Below the pieces are notes generated by a model. That model did no database searches. It was given only the letters and a program-made list of their open reading frames with translations, and was not told the origin of the DNA. From Clitoria ternatea (Eukaryota > Streptophyta > Magnoliopsida > Fabales > Fabaceae), in NCBI GenBank assembly GCA_037962975.1, contig CM075670.1:148618501-148682500 (forward strand): DNA of 64,000 nucleotides, given 5' to 3'. Each line of letters starts with the position of its first letter. Positions within the stretch are counted from its first letter, which is position 1. Of the stretch, positions 36,296 through 48,854 are shown in pieces. The translations under genes were made by a program, and so were the position numbers.

Positions 36296-38220
36296 ATGGA
36301 AATTAACATGGGACAGGAAAATTATGGTACAGATGTGACAGAATTAAGGAAAATACTTCATGTTAAGGCCAAGAAGGTTGATACGGATAGTCTACAGGCA
36401 ATAGCGAAGAAATTAAACCTGACTCAAAAGATGGCCTTTACAAGAAAGTACAGAAAAATTTTAAAGCTCTTAGAGGTTGAAGTACAAACTGAGGCTATCA
36501 CAGCCTTGGCGCTGTTCTACGACCCACCTCTTAGATGTTTTATATTCAGAGACTTTAAGTTGGCCCCGTTCATAGAGGAGTTTGAACAAATATTGGGGAT
36601 GCCTTTGGAAGGACAAATTCCTTATCGCTATCTCGACAATCATGCAACCATCACTTCAGTCACTCGTATTTTGAGAATCCGTCCTGAGATATTGAAAAAT
36701 GTACAGATGAATATAAATCAAATTCCTGGGTTCACTCGAGAATTTCTCGAGAAACACATGCAGATCTTGGCAGATAAAGAAGAGTGGGAGGCTTTCATAG
36801 ACATTTTAGCCCTTACTATCTACAGGGTTGTCTTGTTCCCTAATCTAGACAACTACGTGGATTATGATGCTATCGTTGTCTTCCTGGCTCGCAAACACAG
36901 GCTGGAGAATCTCGTCACAGCCGTATTGGCCAATGTGTACTACACTATGGATTTCTGCCATATGCAAGGTGGGAAAATAATTGTCTGTTGTCTACCTGTC
37001 CGGTATGTATGGTTCGTGTCTCATGCTTTCCATCAAATTTGTAAGGCCGAATATCCTATTTCTGATTTAAAACTGTGTCAATTGGCAATAAAAAATGGAC
37101 ATGAATAGGCCAATCATCTTATAGGGTTCACAGCCGAGAGAGTCAGATGGTATCCCCAATGGTTAGAAGTTGAGTCGATCATCTATCGTTGTTGAAGTTA
37201 TCCAAATGTTCCTCTCATTGGCACACAAGGGTGTATCAACTACAATCCTGTTATAGCCAAACGTCAGTTGGCTTATCCTTTGCTTGGGCCACCAGACGAA
37301 GAGATGATCATTCCTCTTATTTTATACTATACAAAAAGGAACTATATATCTAATGTTCGGGATATAGCAAACACATGGAAAAGAGTTTCCAATATGTGTA
37401 AAGAATCAGGGGCACGAAGCCATGCTGTGGGAGAAAAATATCAAGAATAGGTCTTGAATAGGGTCTCCATTATTAAATTACCCTTCAGGAGTCCCTCGTA
37501 TCAATCTACAAGCACTCCCATTCCACCATTTATCATGGAAGACAAAGCAACCCAGGCTTCGAAGGCCAAGATAGAAGAGTTGACAGCTAAGAATCAAAGG
37601 CTGGAAGAAGACCTACTAAAATATCAACAAGAATGCACACTCCAAAAGAGGGAAAATTTGGAGAATAAGCAGGCCATGGATGAGATTCAGAAAAATAGAA
37701 GATTGAAGAAGACTATAGGGTGAAGCAAGATCAGTGTCTCCAGGTGGCCAATTCTCAACTAAAAATAAAAAGCAAGCAAAACGACACCATCCTAGCTGAG
37801 AAGTATTTCTTAAAAGATCTGCTGACGCAATCAAAGGAAAATAAAAGGGAGGCTTTGGTGCAGAAGGAGTTGCTGCAATCCCAAGTCCATAGATTGAAGC
37901 AACAGCTTGGCGACGTAATGACAGCCTGCGAGCAGGAAATAAATGATAAATGAAGAAGTACCATAAATACAGAGCAGCATTATCAAGAGGCCACACGCCT
38001 TTTAAAAGCTGAATTGGCTTGACAAGATGGGATCATTCGTTCATGGATGGATCGCTTCACTAATCTAGCCTACTTGGCCAATGGAGTTCTGGAGGATCTT
38101 CCACTATTGTTGAAACAAGCCGAAGGAATGGCTAACCCTCTCACTACTCTGAAGGAGATTTCAACATTTCTGAATTATTGTCATGAAAGAATTTGTAAAA
38201 TGAGGGCTATGATCGCCTAA
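36296..38220 (+). pseudogene. Tat/Ogre ORF1-like protein (DUF7745-type), decayed
   Basis: The product's role is unknown. In Ogre-type retrotransposons an extra ORF1 of unknown function precedes gag-pol, and the position here fits that. The 270-codon intact start (36296-37105) carries the conserved-looking core YDPPLRCFIFRDF at residues 75-87 and EEFEQILGMPLEG at about 94-106. This pattern I associate with legume DUF7745 proteins. The same frame continues past TAG (37106), TGA (37193) and TAG (37448) into a coiled-coil-like, Glu/Lys/Gln-rich region (37535-37950). A frameshift near 37700-37720 moves the reading frame, which runs past TGA at 37951 and 38020 to TAA at 38218. The undamaged product would be about 640 residues. 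LTR A begins 51 bp downstream. Confidence 0.7.
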
Positions 38221-38784
38221 GCTAGAAATGGCTAAAATGTTGTAATCAAACCTCTACAGTAAAATTATATCTGTGACATCCCGTGTAATTTTATGAATAA
38301 ATTTTTCGTGTTTTTAAAAGATAATTTTAAAATTCATAAATTAAATTCAGAGTTCACGTAGTAGTTGGTAATTGCGGAATATTATAATACATACTAGTCG
38401 TGAATAATTAAATTCGATAAAACATTTAAGTAGCGGAAACGATTTAGAAAAATAACGGTACATGATACGTTATACTTATTACAACCCATAAAATCAAAGT
38501 CCAAGTAATAGTTCATATAGGCATCAATCATGGCATCACTCTTCATTCTGCGTGGCATTCACTGTAAAAATTAATGTAAGAGTGAGAAAGAATATAGAAT
38601 AAATATAAAATAAATAAAATTGCACAAACACAATCAACAAACCATAATGATATGATGAATATGCCAAACAAGTTCATTTATATTTAATAAGTCTTTAATT
38701 TAGTCCAATGATGTCATGCTGGATCCATTTGGTTTGGTGGGAATACTGCAGTAAAAAGTCTCATAGAGACTCCAGTAGGAATTA

Positions 38785-38900
38785 GCATAACCATGAATCC
38801 CTACACTTTCATGGGTCCTGCAGAAATAAGTATACCAGTAGGAATTTACACAACCATGGATCCCTACACTTCCATGGTTCTTGTGAAAATAGGGCTTAAA
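38785..38900. repeat. Tandem repeat, ~60 bp unit, two copies
   Basis: ACCATGAATCCCTACACTTT and its variant ACCATGGATCCCTACACTTC lie about 65 bp apart in A1. The corresponding place in A2 has three copies at 60-bp steps (51163, 51223, 51283). Confidence 0.85.
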
Positions 38901-39423
38901 CTCATCATAGAGTAACCCCCCACCAGGGTAGGCAATCATGGAACCCCTAAATTCCATGGTGCGTCCAAATGCTTATGATGCATGAATGCCTTTAATTCTT
39001 TTTACCATTTAACATACCATGATATCAACATTTCCAAAACCTCTTGGAAAAACCACAAGTCCTCAAAGGGACACATCATATATAATAATTTTCAAAATCA
39101 TGGATTTACTGTTTTAACCACGTGTATCAATAACCGCAAGGCATTCATGTATATATATTAATTTAGTCATTCATAATTATTCACCATCAAAATACACAAA
39201 CTGTATAATACTCGTTAGACACTCATATATATCCATAATAATTCATAATCTCTCAAGAATTCAATAATAAATTGTTACCCATAGAGAAAATATCATTTTC
39301 ATCCATAATAACCATTGTAAGTAAATTTCAGCATTTCCAACAGCAACATACGTTAGTAAAATAGCCATAACATGAGCAAATCAAATCCTTTTTATGTGAT
39401 TCCACTTTCTGTAGCTCAATAAT

Positions 39424-40370
39424 AGAATTATCTACAACTTTCATGAAGACCATAAATTCAAATTCCAAACAGAAACACCTCTTATTCACAAAATACAAAA
39501 CTGCCTCAAAGAGAATTTTTAAAACGTGCACAGGTTAGTATTTTCAACGTTTATGGAGCTACAAAAATAATTTTGGCATGGGACCAGTTCTGAATTACTC
39601 CTAATACAAATATCTACAACTTTCATGAAGACACCAATCACTAATTCTCAACACAAAATTCCCAGTTTTAAAAATAAAATTCGTATTTCAGATTAACAGA
39701 ATTACAGCTTGTACATACTTCAGTATTTTAGGCATAACTTGAGCTACAAAAATCATTTTGACTTGAAAACACTTTTTACAGATCCATAACACAAATATCT
39801 ACAACTTTCATGAAGACATCAAAGTCTACAAACGTATGTGTAATTTCCAGAATATTCATATATGCACAAAACACAAGATAAGTATTTCAATCGGACATGC
39901 TGTAGTATTTTGATCATAACTCATGTTATAGATATCCAATTCAGTCGGTTCAGGTCTCAAAATTCACATAACAAGAAGATATACAACTTTGATTAAGACA
40001 CCGATCACTAATTCTCAACACAAAATTCCCAGTTTTAAAAATAAAATACGTATCTCAAGTTAACAGATTTACAGCTTGAACATACTTCAGTATTTTAAGC
40101 ATAACTCGAGCTACAAAAATCATTTTGACTTGAAACCACTTTCTAAAGATCCATAACACAAATATCTACAACTTTTGTGAAGACATCAAAGGCTGATTAG
40201 GCTTGTAAAATTCACAGAATATCAATATATTCACACAACATAGAACAAATATTCCACTCGGACATGCTGTAGTATTTTGGCTATAACTTTTGCTATACAT
40301 ATTCAAATTAATTGATTCAGGTCTCAAAATTTAGATAACCAAAAGATATACAACTTTCATGAAGAAGTTA
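39424..40370. repeat. ~185-bp repeat units carrying TACAACTTTCATGAAGA
   Basis: The motif recurs at about 39431, 39611, 39799, 39984, 40165 and 40350. Companion phrases include 'caaaattcccagttttaaaaataaaat', 'cagcttg.acatacttcagtatttta' and 'gacatgctgtagtatttt'. A2 has matching units at about 51866, 52051, 52236 and 52420. Confidence 0.85.
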
Positions 40371-41313
40371 GAATCAAATTCATACGTTTTCAATTTTAAA
40401 ACTGAGCAACAATATACAAAATTAAAACTGGAATCCTAGAACAGCATACAGTTCTACCCATTTCATAGTTGTTCACAACCCTGTCCCCTCTTACCTTAAT
40501 GGAGGTTCCTAAAGTGATTGAAAGTGTTGTATTATTGTCCTAGCTTCAGATCAAGAGTGAACTTGATGGAGAAAGTGAAAGAAAATAAGAGAGAGACTTC
40601 ACTAACTTTAGCTTGTTCTGAGAATTCAGACTTGGGAACAAGATGTAGTGTTGATTTAATGATGCAAATGACAAGTGGGGGACAAGATTTTCATAATGGG
40701 ATTGTAGTGGGATGTTAGGTGCATGAATTATGGTGATAATGGAGGTTTTAGGTGAGAAAAATGAGCTGGATTGTTGACCATTTCTGCAGCCTACATAATG
40801 TAGTTTGTTTGATTGAAGTAAATATCAATTCTGACACTCTTTTGGTATTTTAGGAATATCTCTCTCATATCTTAATGGATTTTAACAAATTTGGTCTTGT
40901 TGGAAAGCTAAGACAATGAGGAACAACTTTCTAGTTTACCACTTTTTCAAATTCGGAATCTAACAAGGTATTAAAATATGTACAAGATGATATGATTGAA
41001 GTAAAATATCAATTCTGACACAGTTTCGATATTTTGGGAATATCTCTCTCATATCTTAATGGAATTTAACACATTTGGTCTTGTTAGAAAGATAAGCAAA
41101 AGAGGAACAACTTTGTAGTTAACCACATTTCTAAATTCGGACTCTAACTAACAATTAAAATGTGTACAAGATGACGCATTTTGAGTGGAGTATGTGGCAA
41201 TTTGATGAGAGTAATTGGAAAAGCCAAGGAAATTAATAACTAAGGAAATAGGTAATAAATTATTTGATTAACTTTTACCAAAGGTATAAAGTTAAAATTA
41301 TTTACCATGACTA

Positions 41314-43818
41314 TTCAATCTTTATAAATGAACATATTTAATCGTCATTTTACATGAGAGCCGGCCAAGGCTACACTGACTGACATAATAAACGCAATAC
41401 AAGTACTCAACAGTCGGAGTGCACCACACTCGGACTTGAGGCCCTATCATCATTTCTGAATCCGACCTACACACACTGAAAAAATGGTGTAGGGGTGAGC
41501 ATCTCAGATATTAAATGATAGATACTGACTCAAGTTGTCCCACAATTATACAGCAGTATTTATATACACTCAATCATACATGGCAACGATTAAAGTCAAA
41601 GCAATACCAATCAACCAGGACACACATCAGACTCTTACCGATCGGAATTCATCAGTTACCACTCGGCCAAGTGCACATATACAGCCAATAACATTAATAT
41701 AACAACAATTAGCAACATGGTAATACCAACGAATCAGAACGCACATATTCAACATTTTCCGATCAGAATCTAACAGTCCTCACTCGGCTATATACGCATA
41801 ACATTTCAATAACATTAACACACGTTCACAGAGCAGATTTCGATCAGTATCAACAGCACATACACACGAATAATTCACTTGGTTATATACATTCATCATC
41901 TCCTTAACATCATCACTCGCATAATCAAATTCCAGTCAGCATCAGCAATACATATACACGGAGTATTCACTCGGTTATACACATTTATCCTTTCATTAAC
42001 ATCATCACATGCATAATCAATTCCAATCAATATCAACAGTTAATAGGCACATAGTATTTCACTCGGTTCCGCATTCGTGTGTATCGGTTTAGACGTTGCA
42101 ACGTAGGATCTCAGCCTTTTTATAAATAGCTCTCAGCTATCAAATCAGCTCCCAGCTGCTTGGTCGTTTTACAGGTACCCAACCGTTTGCCCACAGGTGA
42201 CACCAACGCTCTCAGCGCCAACAGAGGTGTTCACAGGCAGCCCGAGTCCCACTCAAGGGCTACCTTGAGTCCCACTCAAGGATTTCATAGCATCCCACGC
42301 TTTAATAACCGATGGTAGTGTCCCACACTACGTGCTCTCAACACAACGCATCCCATGCGCCACACGCGGATTCATCACACAACACAGAGTTCGTATACAC
42401 AGCCATACATGCATCTCATACACTCGGCATCATACATCATCAGCATTCAAACAGCACATGCATCTCATGCAATCAATGCTGGACATTAACAGAACTCAAC
42501 AACACATGCATCACATGCAGTCAGTATTACATATTCTCAGGATTCCACATATTAATTTAACACACACATACTTCCATGCAATCATCATCATAGCTCCATT
42601 AGCAACATATGAGTCCAATACAATCGGTGTCAATCAATATCAAGCTTCTATCAACATTCTCATCAACTCAAGCATAACATGCACTCGGTATACAACAGTA
42701 TCAGAACTTAACCAACATATGCATCCATATGAAGATCAACAGGTTCAAACAAGCATTCCAATCAACACAACATAATATGCAATCGGTATACAACAGTGTC
42801 AGGACTTAATCAACGCATGCATCCATATGAATATAAACAGATTCAACAAGCATTCTAATCAACACAACACAATATGCAATCGGGTTCTGTGGTATCGGAA
42901 CTCAACCAACGTATGTATCTTCAAGGACGATAATAACATGCAACACTTACTCTCACTCATCTTACACTCGGGTACTCCGCATGCAAGCACATCATACCAA
43001 CAAGATACAGAACCACAATAATCAACACCCAAACCCGTTCATAACCCATGCATTTAAGATAGAAGATACCCCCTTAACTGGAACGAAGCTTCCAATCGGT
43101 CAACGCGATACTCTATTCTAGAAGAACACTGAGTCACTCCTAGTACATCTGTATGCAAGGACAGGGGAGGCCCAAGACGCCCAGCTCTCGGCTCGCTCCC
43201 TGGAATGGCTCCATTACAACGCTGTGAACACTCCAACCACCTTGAAGCTCCTCGCAGCGCAGATCTCCACTGAGACTTGGCAGCTTCGAGCAAGGAGAGG
43301 AAGAAGGAGGGAAGCCGATGAAGGAATGAAGGAACAAGGAACGAGACAGGTTGCATGCAGAGGGAATGCACACCCTCACCCTCAATGGCTCGTCGAGTAA
43401 GGGAGGAGGACTCCGATCCTCAGTCACCATTGTTGCGAGCTCACGGGAACAGAGCGCAGAGGAGGAAGAAGAAGATCAAAGAGTGAAGAAGAAGAAGAAG
43501 AAGAAGAAAAAGAAGAGAGAACGGAAGAAGAGGAGTCTGAAGGGAAGAATGAATGATAGTGTACCCATATATGCATGTACGAAGAGAAGGAAGAGTGGGG
43601 TGGGAAAGTGTGCACAGCAACACCCCCCCATACGCGTCATACGCACATAGTCACATCTAATCAGTCATTGACAACTAATCACCATCAATCAGCCTTTGTT
43701 TTCTTAACTTAAATTAATTAAACCAATTGTAATTAATAAATAATTTTCCCCACTTAGCAATTATTATTTTAATGATTTATTTTCATTCGGCAATTAATTA
43801 TTAAATCGGGATGTTACA
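41314..43818 (-). mobile_element. Element B, 3' LTR (truncated on its left)
   Basis: This stretch is a near copy of 48683-51154, ending TCGGGATGTTACA at 43818. The left side, about 1.0 kb in the other LTR, is missing and is replaced abruptly by A1 sequence. It carries CACTCGG motifs and a purine run (GAA repeats) at 43480-43515, which is CT-rich on the minus strand. The 42312-42775 frames are repeat-derived. Confidence 0.85.
41476..43077 (-). other. Putative intron inside left LTR B (donor altered)
   Basis: The acceptor block ends at 41476 and is intact. At the donor the minus strand reads TTCCAGTTAAGGGGG, where the right LTR has TTCCAGGTAGGGGGG. The usual GGTA has therefore become GTTA, which may weaken the site. 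Confidence 0.35.
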
Positions 43819-46800
43819 GTTCTCCCCCTCTCAAAATAATTTCGTCCTCGAAATTCAATCCGTAATTTACCTTACATACATAACTCAGAAGATTGCTGTC
43901 TCAATCACTCACACGACTATGCTTCCTCAAGCATTCACCGATCGGATCACAATTTCACTCGGCAGAGATTCACCACTCAAGCGGTTTACTGACCGCACCA
44001 TAATTCCAGTCGGCAAGACACAAAAGTCAGGCCCCACCTGATTATAACCTCATCGCAGAATTTAATATATATATTTGGGGATTCAATTTCTAAAACGTAC
44101 CATGTCCCTCATTTAACTTAGCCAATTTCGTCATAAGCAGTGGCACTTCCTAATTTCTTGGCCGCTCGGCCATATACTCTCAACACCATTCGACAAATTC
44201 ACACCATCGGTTTCCTGACTCGAACGAGTTACTCGACACAATAATGAAATCACATAAAGCATAGGCTCGACATTGTGTCGTGGGGAACACATCCTTAGAG
44301 GTTATTCAACCAGTTGGGAAAAATTCAGTCGATAAACAATACCACCGACTCCCAAAATACTCACTCCCGACCAATTTCTCTCAGACCAAACCCTCGGGTT
44401 TTCAAAACTTAACCACAAAATCTCTCTCTTACACCAAAGGGAACACTCAAGGAATTTCCATGGGTTTCAATTAACACAATTTACCCGGATTTGCTTCGCA
44501 TATGCACTACACTAAATTCTGAAATCTTAGATTCCCACCCATGCTTCCAGCTAATTCCATGCTTTCATCCTGAGAGTTTCACTCGGTCCTCTTACACAAA
44601 CGTCACTCGGGGTTCGAGGGTAATTCTCACCCGGAAATCCTTCCACTTACCAGAAATTCACTCGTAACTCGAGCCTACCTCGAAACCAAACCTGAGTTCA
44701 AGCTCAACAGTCCCAATCACTGACATGAGTACGACTTCAATTAAATCCTTTACTCGGATATCTACTTCCTCTCGGAGCCCCCTTCACTCGGAAACTTGCG
44801 CACTCTAAGTTCCATTTTCTGACCAGAAGGACTTTTCTCCTGGAAGATCACTCGGTTGGACATCACAAGGGTATTAGGAATTCTACACTCGCTATCTTAC
44901 TATTCAGAATTGTTCCACACGGTACCATTCCACTCGGAAGTGATACACTCCGAGTCACATTACTCGAATTCTTGCTCTACTCAGAAGGTTACGCTCGGAC
45001 ACTATTCCCTTAACTTAATAATGATCCTCCCTAAGAGGTTCTACTCGGAACACCATAATTTTCACTCAGTAGCTCTTTCCCACGAAGACTTCACTCGGAA
45101 TTGTCTCCACCTTTACACACTCAGAATATACAAATCCCTTCCCAAGCAAATCCTCACCTTGCAATTTAGTTTGGCTCCAATCCTGGTTTCCTCATTAGGC
45201 TTACAGTATCACTCGGTTAACCTTTCAAAACTCCAATTTCAGTGACAGATTGATCACCCTTCTTATCCCAATACCAATCATCCTTTTAGTAGCCAATCCG
45301 TATCCAGCAACCTCTAATCCTCTCGGAAGCAGACACGTCAAGGTCAACAAACCCTCTACCTTCATTTTGGTAAACAATCGCATAATACTCATTTAATATA
45401 ACTCTCATTATCACTCGGAATCGTCTGAAAGACTCACCATCACCATAAGCAGTTACAGCTTCACCTGCCCGACTCATGAATTGTTGCATCCAACTTATAG
45501 GATGACTCTCATTCCTATATGGTTACAACAAGTACATAGTCACTGCAACGTGTACACTACCACATTACCTATGGCAGGAAGAGTCATCTCAGAGCAGCAT
45601 GCCTCACACGGACCAGACTCACCCAACTAATACTAATTCACACGGTAGTTAATGGCAGTTCACACACATAAGTAATACACCTACATCAACATCATGCATC
45701 ACATAGGGTACATCACGTATCAATAATCATGAAAATTATTTATCACTTCTGTAAAATAGTATGATGGCAATACAACAATCGGCTTCTAGCCAACACCGAG
45801 TAAATATTTCCTCTAAACCTTCTTCCTCATAAAACCATGGCTCGGACTGAATTCTTAATTCTCAGCTATATAATAACATCACTCCCTCGGGTTCACGTAA
45901 TTCACTCAGGATTAAGCAATTCACAATCACATATGCTATTATAACACACCACGAACTCAGCAACGACACTAATGTACATACAGACACTCAGTCAGATTTC
46001 ATACTAATTATTCATGGCTATATTATTGTTCACTACATCATGCACCATAACCACAACATCATATTGCACTTGGTAATAGCATCGACATATACATATACCC
46101 ATCCAATCGGATTTACCCAAATCAATTCCAAACTACATTAAGGGTTTCATTCACAATATCATATCCACATATTCATATAATTCACACTGAGCTCATTTAT
46201 CATCATAAGTGTACACACAGTCATTCAATCAGAAATTTTACCATAACATACATTCTCAATTATAACATCGCATCACACTTGGCAACAGCATCAATACATG
46301 TACATTCACTCAGTCAGACCTCATTCATACAACATTATCAAGTCGGAAACTACTCAAATCATTCAAATCCATGCAGATCATGTCAGCCTCAATAGTAATG
46401 CTCTTATACACATGTATTCATGCAGTCGGCAAATCAGACGCATACGATTTATTCACCAGGAGTCCAACTCCAATACACTCGGCATTTGCCTTGAGTCTAA
46501 CCCAAGGACCTTCATTAAGCATCCAATGCTCATGCTCCAAGCATGGCCTCGAGTCCAACTCGGAGGTCTTTTAGGATTAATCTCAGAATCCTCAATACCC
46601 CACGCATTCATCTGATTGCCCACTCTGAAAAACGTTCAATGCTGATGCATTTCATTATAAATCACACACAGCTCTTATTTACTGACTCACAGCATAAGCC
46701 ACTCGACATTCTCATTAGCATATATATATATATACACATCTTTTAGACGGGGTATCATCACAACGATTCACAATTAATATCCATCACAATATCCGGGTGT

Positions 46801-47669
46801 TGCATGCATCAATAATTAATCACACACAGATCACGTATTTCAATCATCCAACAACTGTCATGTTTCAATTATAGAGCAATACATAAAAGCAGTTCACCCG
46901 GAACCCATCCAAATTACATCGTTTCAACTCATATAGATCAGCATATAAATATATCCATCAATCATTCAATCAGTTGTCACAAACCAGGAACCAAGACTCT
47001 ATCATAATCTAATTATTCAATCAGGGTTCACCCTCAATCACCTATATCATATATATATATTACGCAGGGGTCATGTGCTAGGTTACAAAACATCCGTCAC
47101 AAATAGCACTCGGCAATAATGGTAACACTCTTATTTACAAGTATTCAGTCAGTATTTGCAGAATTATTAACATGCATTCGCGGACAGAGTCACACCATCA
47201 CTAAACAGTTCACAAATACCACAATCTAGGAATTGCATGCACAACTACTCAATCTTAGTACAACTACCAACACATCTCACACATAACACATCACATGATA
47301 ATCATTCAAGCCTCAATGAGTTACTACGTAATTGTTCTACTCGGCTCAACAACTCACAAGGTTAATAAATTATTAGACTTAGAATCCCTAAGGGGTCACT
47401 ATTTATCCAGTATCCCACGATGGGTACCTCACAATATTCAAATTCCTCAACAAGGCACAGGCATACAACCACACCATTCATAGTCAACATTCACCAAATC
47501 CAATAGAAGATCATAAGCACATATCATCACACGAGTCATGATTGAACAGGTATCAACATACAATAGAATATCATAAGCAATTGCGACAATCTGGCTTAAT
47601 GCACTCAACCGCCCACTAACAGTAGGCAAACCTTGGCCATGGACCTTTTAATCTGCTCTGATACCAAAA
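43819..47669 (-). mobile_element. Element B, internal region, LARD-like (no coding domains)
   Basis: On the minus strand it begins after the primer site (complement of 47655-47666, TGGTATCAGAGC). It ends at the polypurine tract GAGAGGGGGAGAAC, next to the LTR end at 43818, with GAGGACGAAATTA just upstream of the tract. The 3.85 kb in between is full of CACTCGG-type motifs (43960-45420), has a GC-richer patch at 46430-46570, and encodes no gag, protease, reverse transcriptase or integrase that I can recognise. The frames at 44856-45245 and 46298-46615 have no known motifs. Confidence 0.8.
47655..47666 (-). promoter_or_regulatory. Primer binding site of B (tRNA-Met type)
   Basis: The minus strand reads TGGTATCAGAGC, three bases inside the 5' LTR end at 47670. 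It is the same primer type as in element D. Confidence 0.85.
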
Positions 47670-48854
47670 TGTAACACCCTAAATTTTAATAAATAGTAAA
47701 CCCAAAAACAGGAAAAAAAACTTTTTCACAAAATCAGCCACTGGACAATCGGCATAGAAAAGAAGAGGAAGGCAAGGGAAATAAAAGAATCTTTATACGT
47801 ATAGCAATCAGCGGAAGGGACAAGGCTTGAACCGACTCATTCGGTTCAGCGAGGCACATCAGTGCTTGGGCAAATTCCATGACAACGCTGACTCGCTCGG
47901 GCGAGATCCAGGACGCTTGAGCGAGACAACTCACTCGCTCGGGCGAAGTACCATTCGCTTGGGTGAAACCACAACAAAAGCCTTCCAGCAGCACACATTC
48001 GCTGGAGCGGATCCTTCATTCGCTGAAGCGAGAAGCCTTACACGGCAAATTCATCACTCGGCATTGGGACATCCATACACTCGGTAACCGACTAAGTCCA
48101 CTCGGAAGTTCATTCCTAAGTCCATTCGGTATTCCATAACTTAGCCTCTCAATTTTATCCATACGGCCACACCTATACTCTACTCGGAAACTGAGGGTTA
48201 TCCCACTCGGATTCCAGAACTCCTTCTCACTCGGATTTTACATCTTTCACTCGGATTATCAATGTTTTACACTTAGAATCCATTCCATTCTAAACCACTA
48301 CACTAACTCTTCTCTTAAGAGGAGAATTACTCAAGGTTTTCCACTCGGGAATGAGAACTCTTTCTCATTCAGGTTTACCTATAATTTTCACTCGGAGTCA
48401 TTCAACATGTTCACTCAGAAAAGCCACCCAGAAATCTTCACTCGAAACCACCAACTTAACATAATTTCACTCATCAACAGCCTTCGAGTCATTTAGCAAC
48501 ACATCCCAGTCGGAAAACTCATCGAATCAGTACGAAGCACATACATATGAATACATGTACTCAGAAACATAAATCTGCCCAAAAATCCAATCTACCGACC
48601 TATAAACATGTAACCATATACTCGAAATACCATTATCTTGATATTATGCATTTACCAATACTTACGATACCATACAAGTGACACCATGACTATTCAATCT
48701 TTATAAATGAACACATTTAATCGTCATTTTACATGAGAGCCGGCCAAGGCTACACTGACTGACATAATAAACGCAATACAAGCACTCAATAGTCGGAGTG
48801 CACCACACTCGGACTTAAGGCCCTATCATCATTTCTGAATCCGACCTGCACACA

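Larger units (their letters stand above)
38572..40494 (-). other. Putative intron inside LTR A1
   Basis: Minus-strand donor AAG/GTAAGAGGGG at 40494. The acceptor block reads CTCACTCTTAC, then AATTTTTACAG, ending at 38572. This matches the donor and acceptor layout of LTRs B, S2 and S3. Confidence 0.45.
38272..41313 (-). mobile_element. LTR family A, copy A1 (truncated)
   Basis: The copy starts TGTGACATCCCG at 38272 and is cut at about 41313, where element B sequence begins. Much of it recurs at 51155-52860 (A2). The minus orientation is inferred from a donor (ATTAAG/GTAAGAGGGG) at 40494 and an acceptor block ending at 38572. It contains about six ~185-bp units carrying TACAACTTTCATGAAGA. The frame 38700-38957 overlaps a short tandem repeat. 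No gene was seen. Confidence 0.7.

Noticed and set aside
42332..42775. Histidine/serine-rich frame repeated at 49788-50105
   Set aside because: Both copies are the same LTR region; the frame is a by-product of CATGCA and CACTCGG motifs.
44856..45245. 129-codon frame in the B internal region as a gag remnant
   Set aside because: No zinc knuckle or gag-like motif; composition is dominated by CACTCGG-derived Ser/Leu/His codons.
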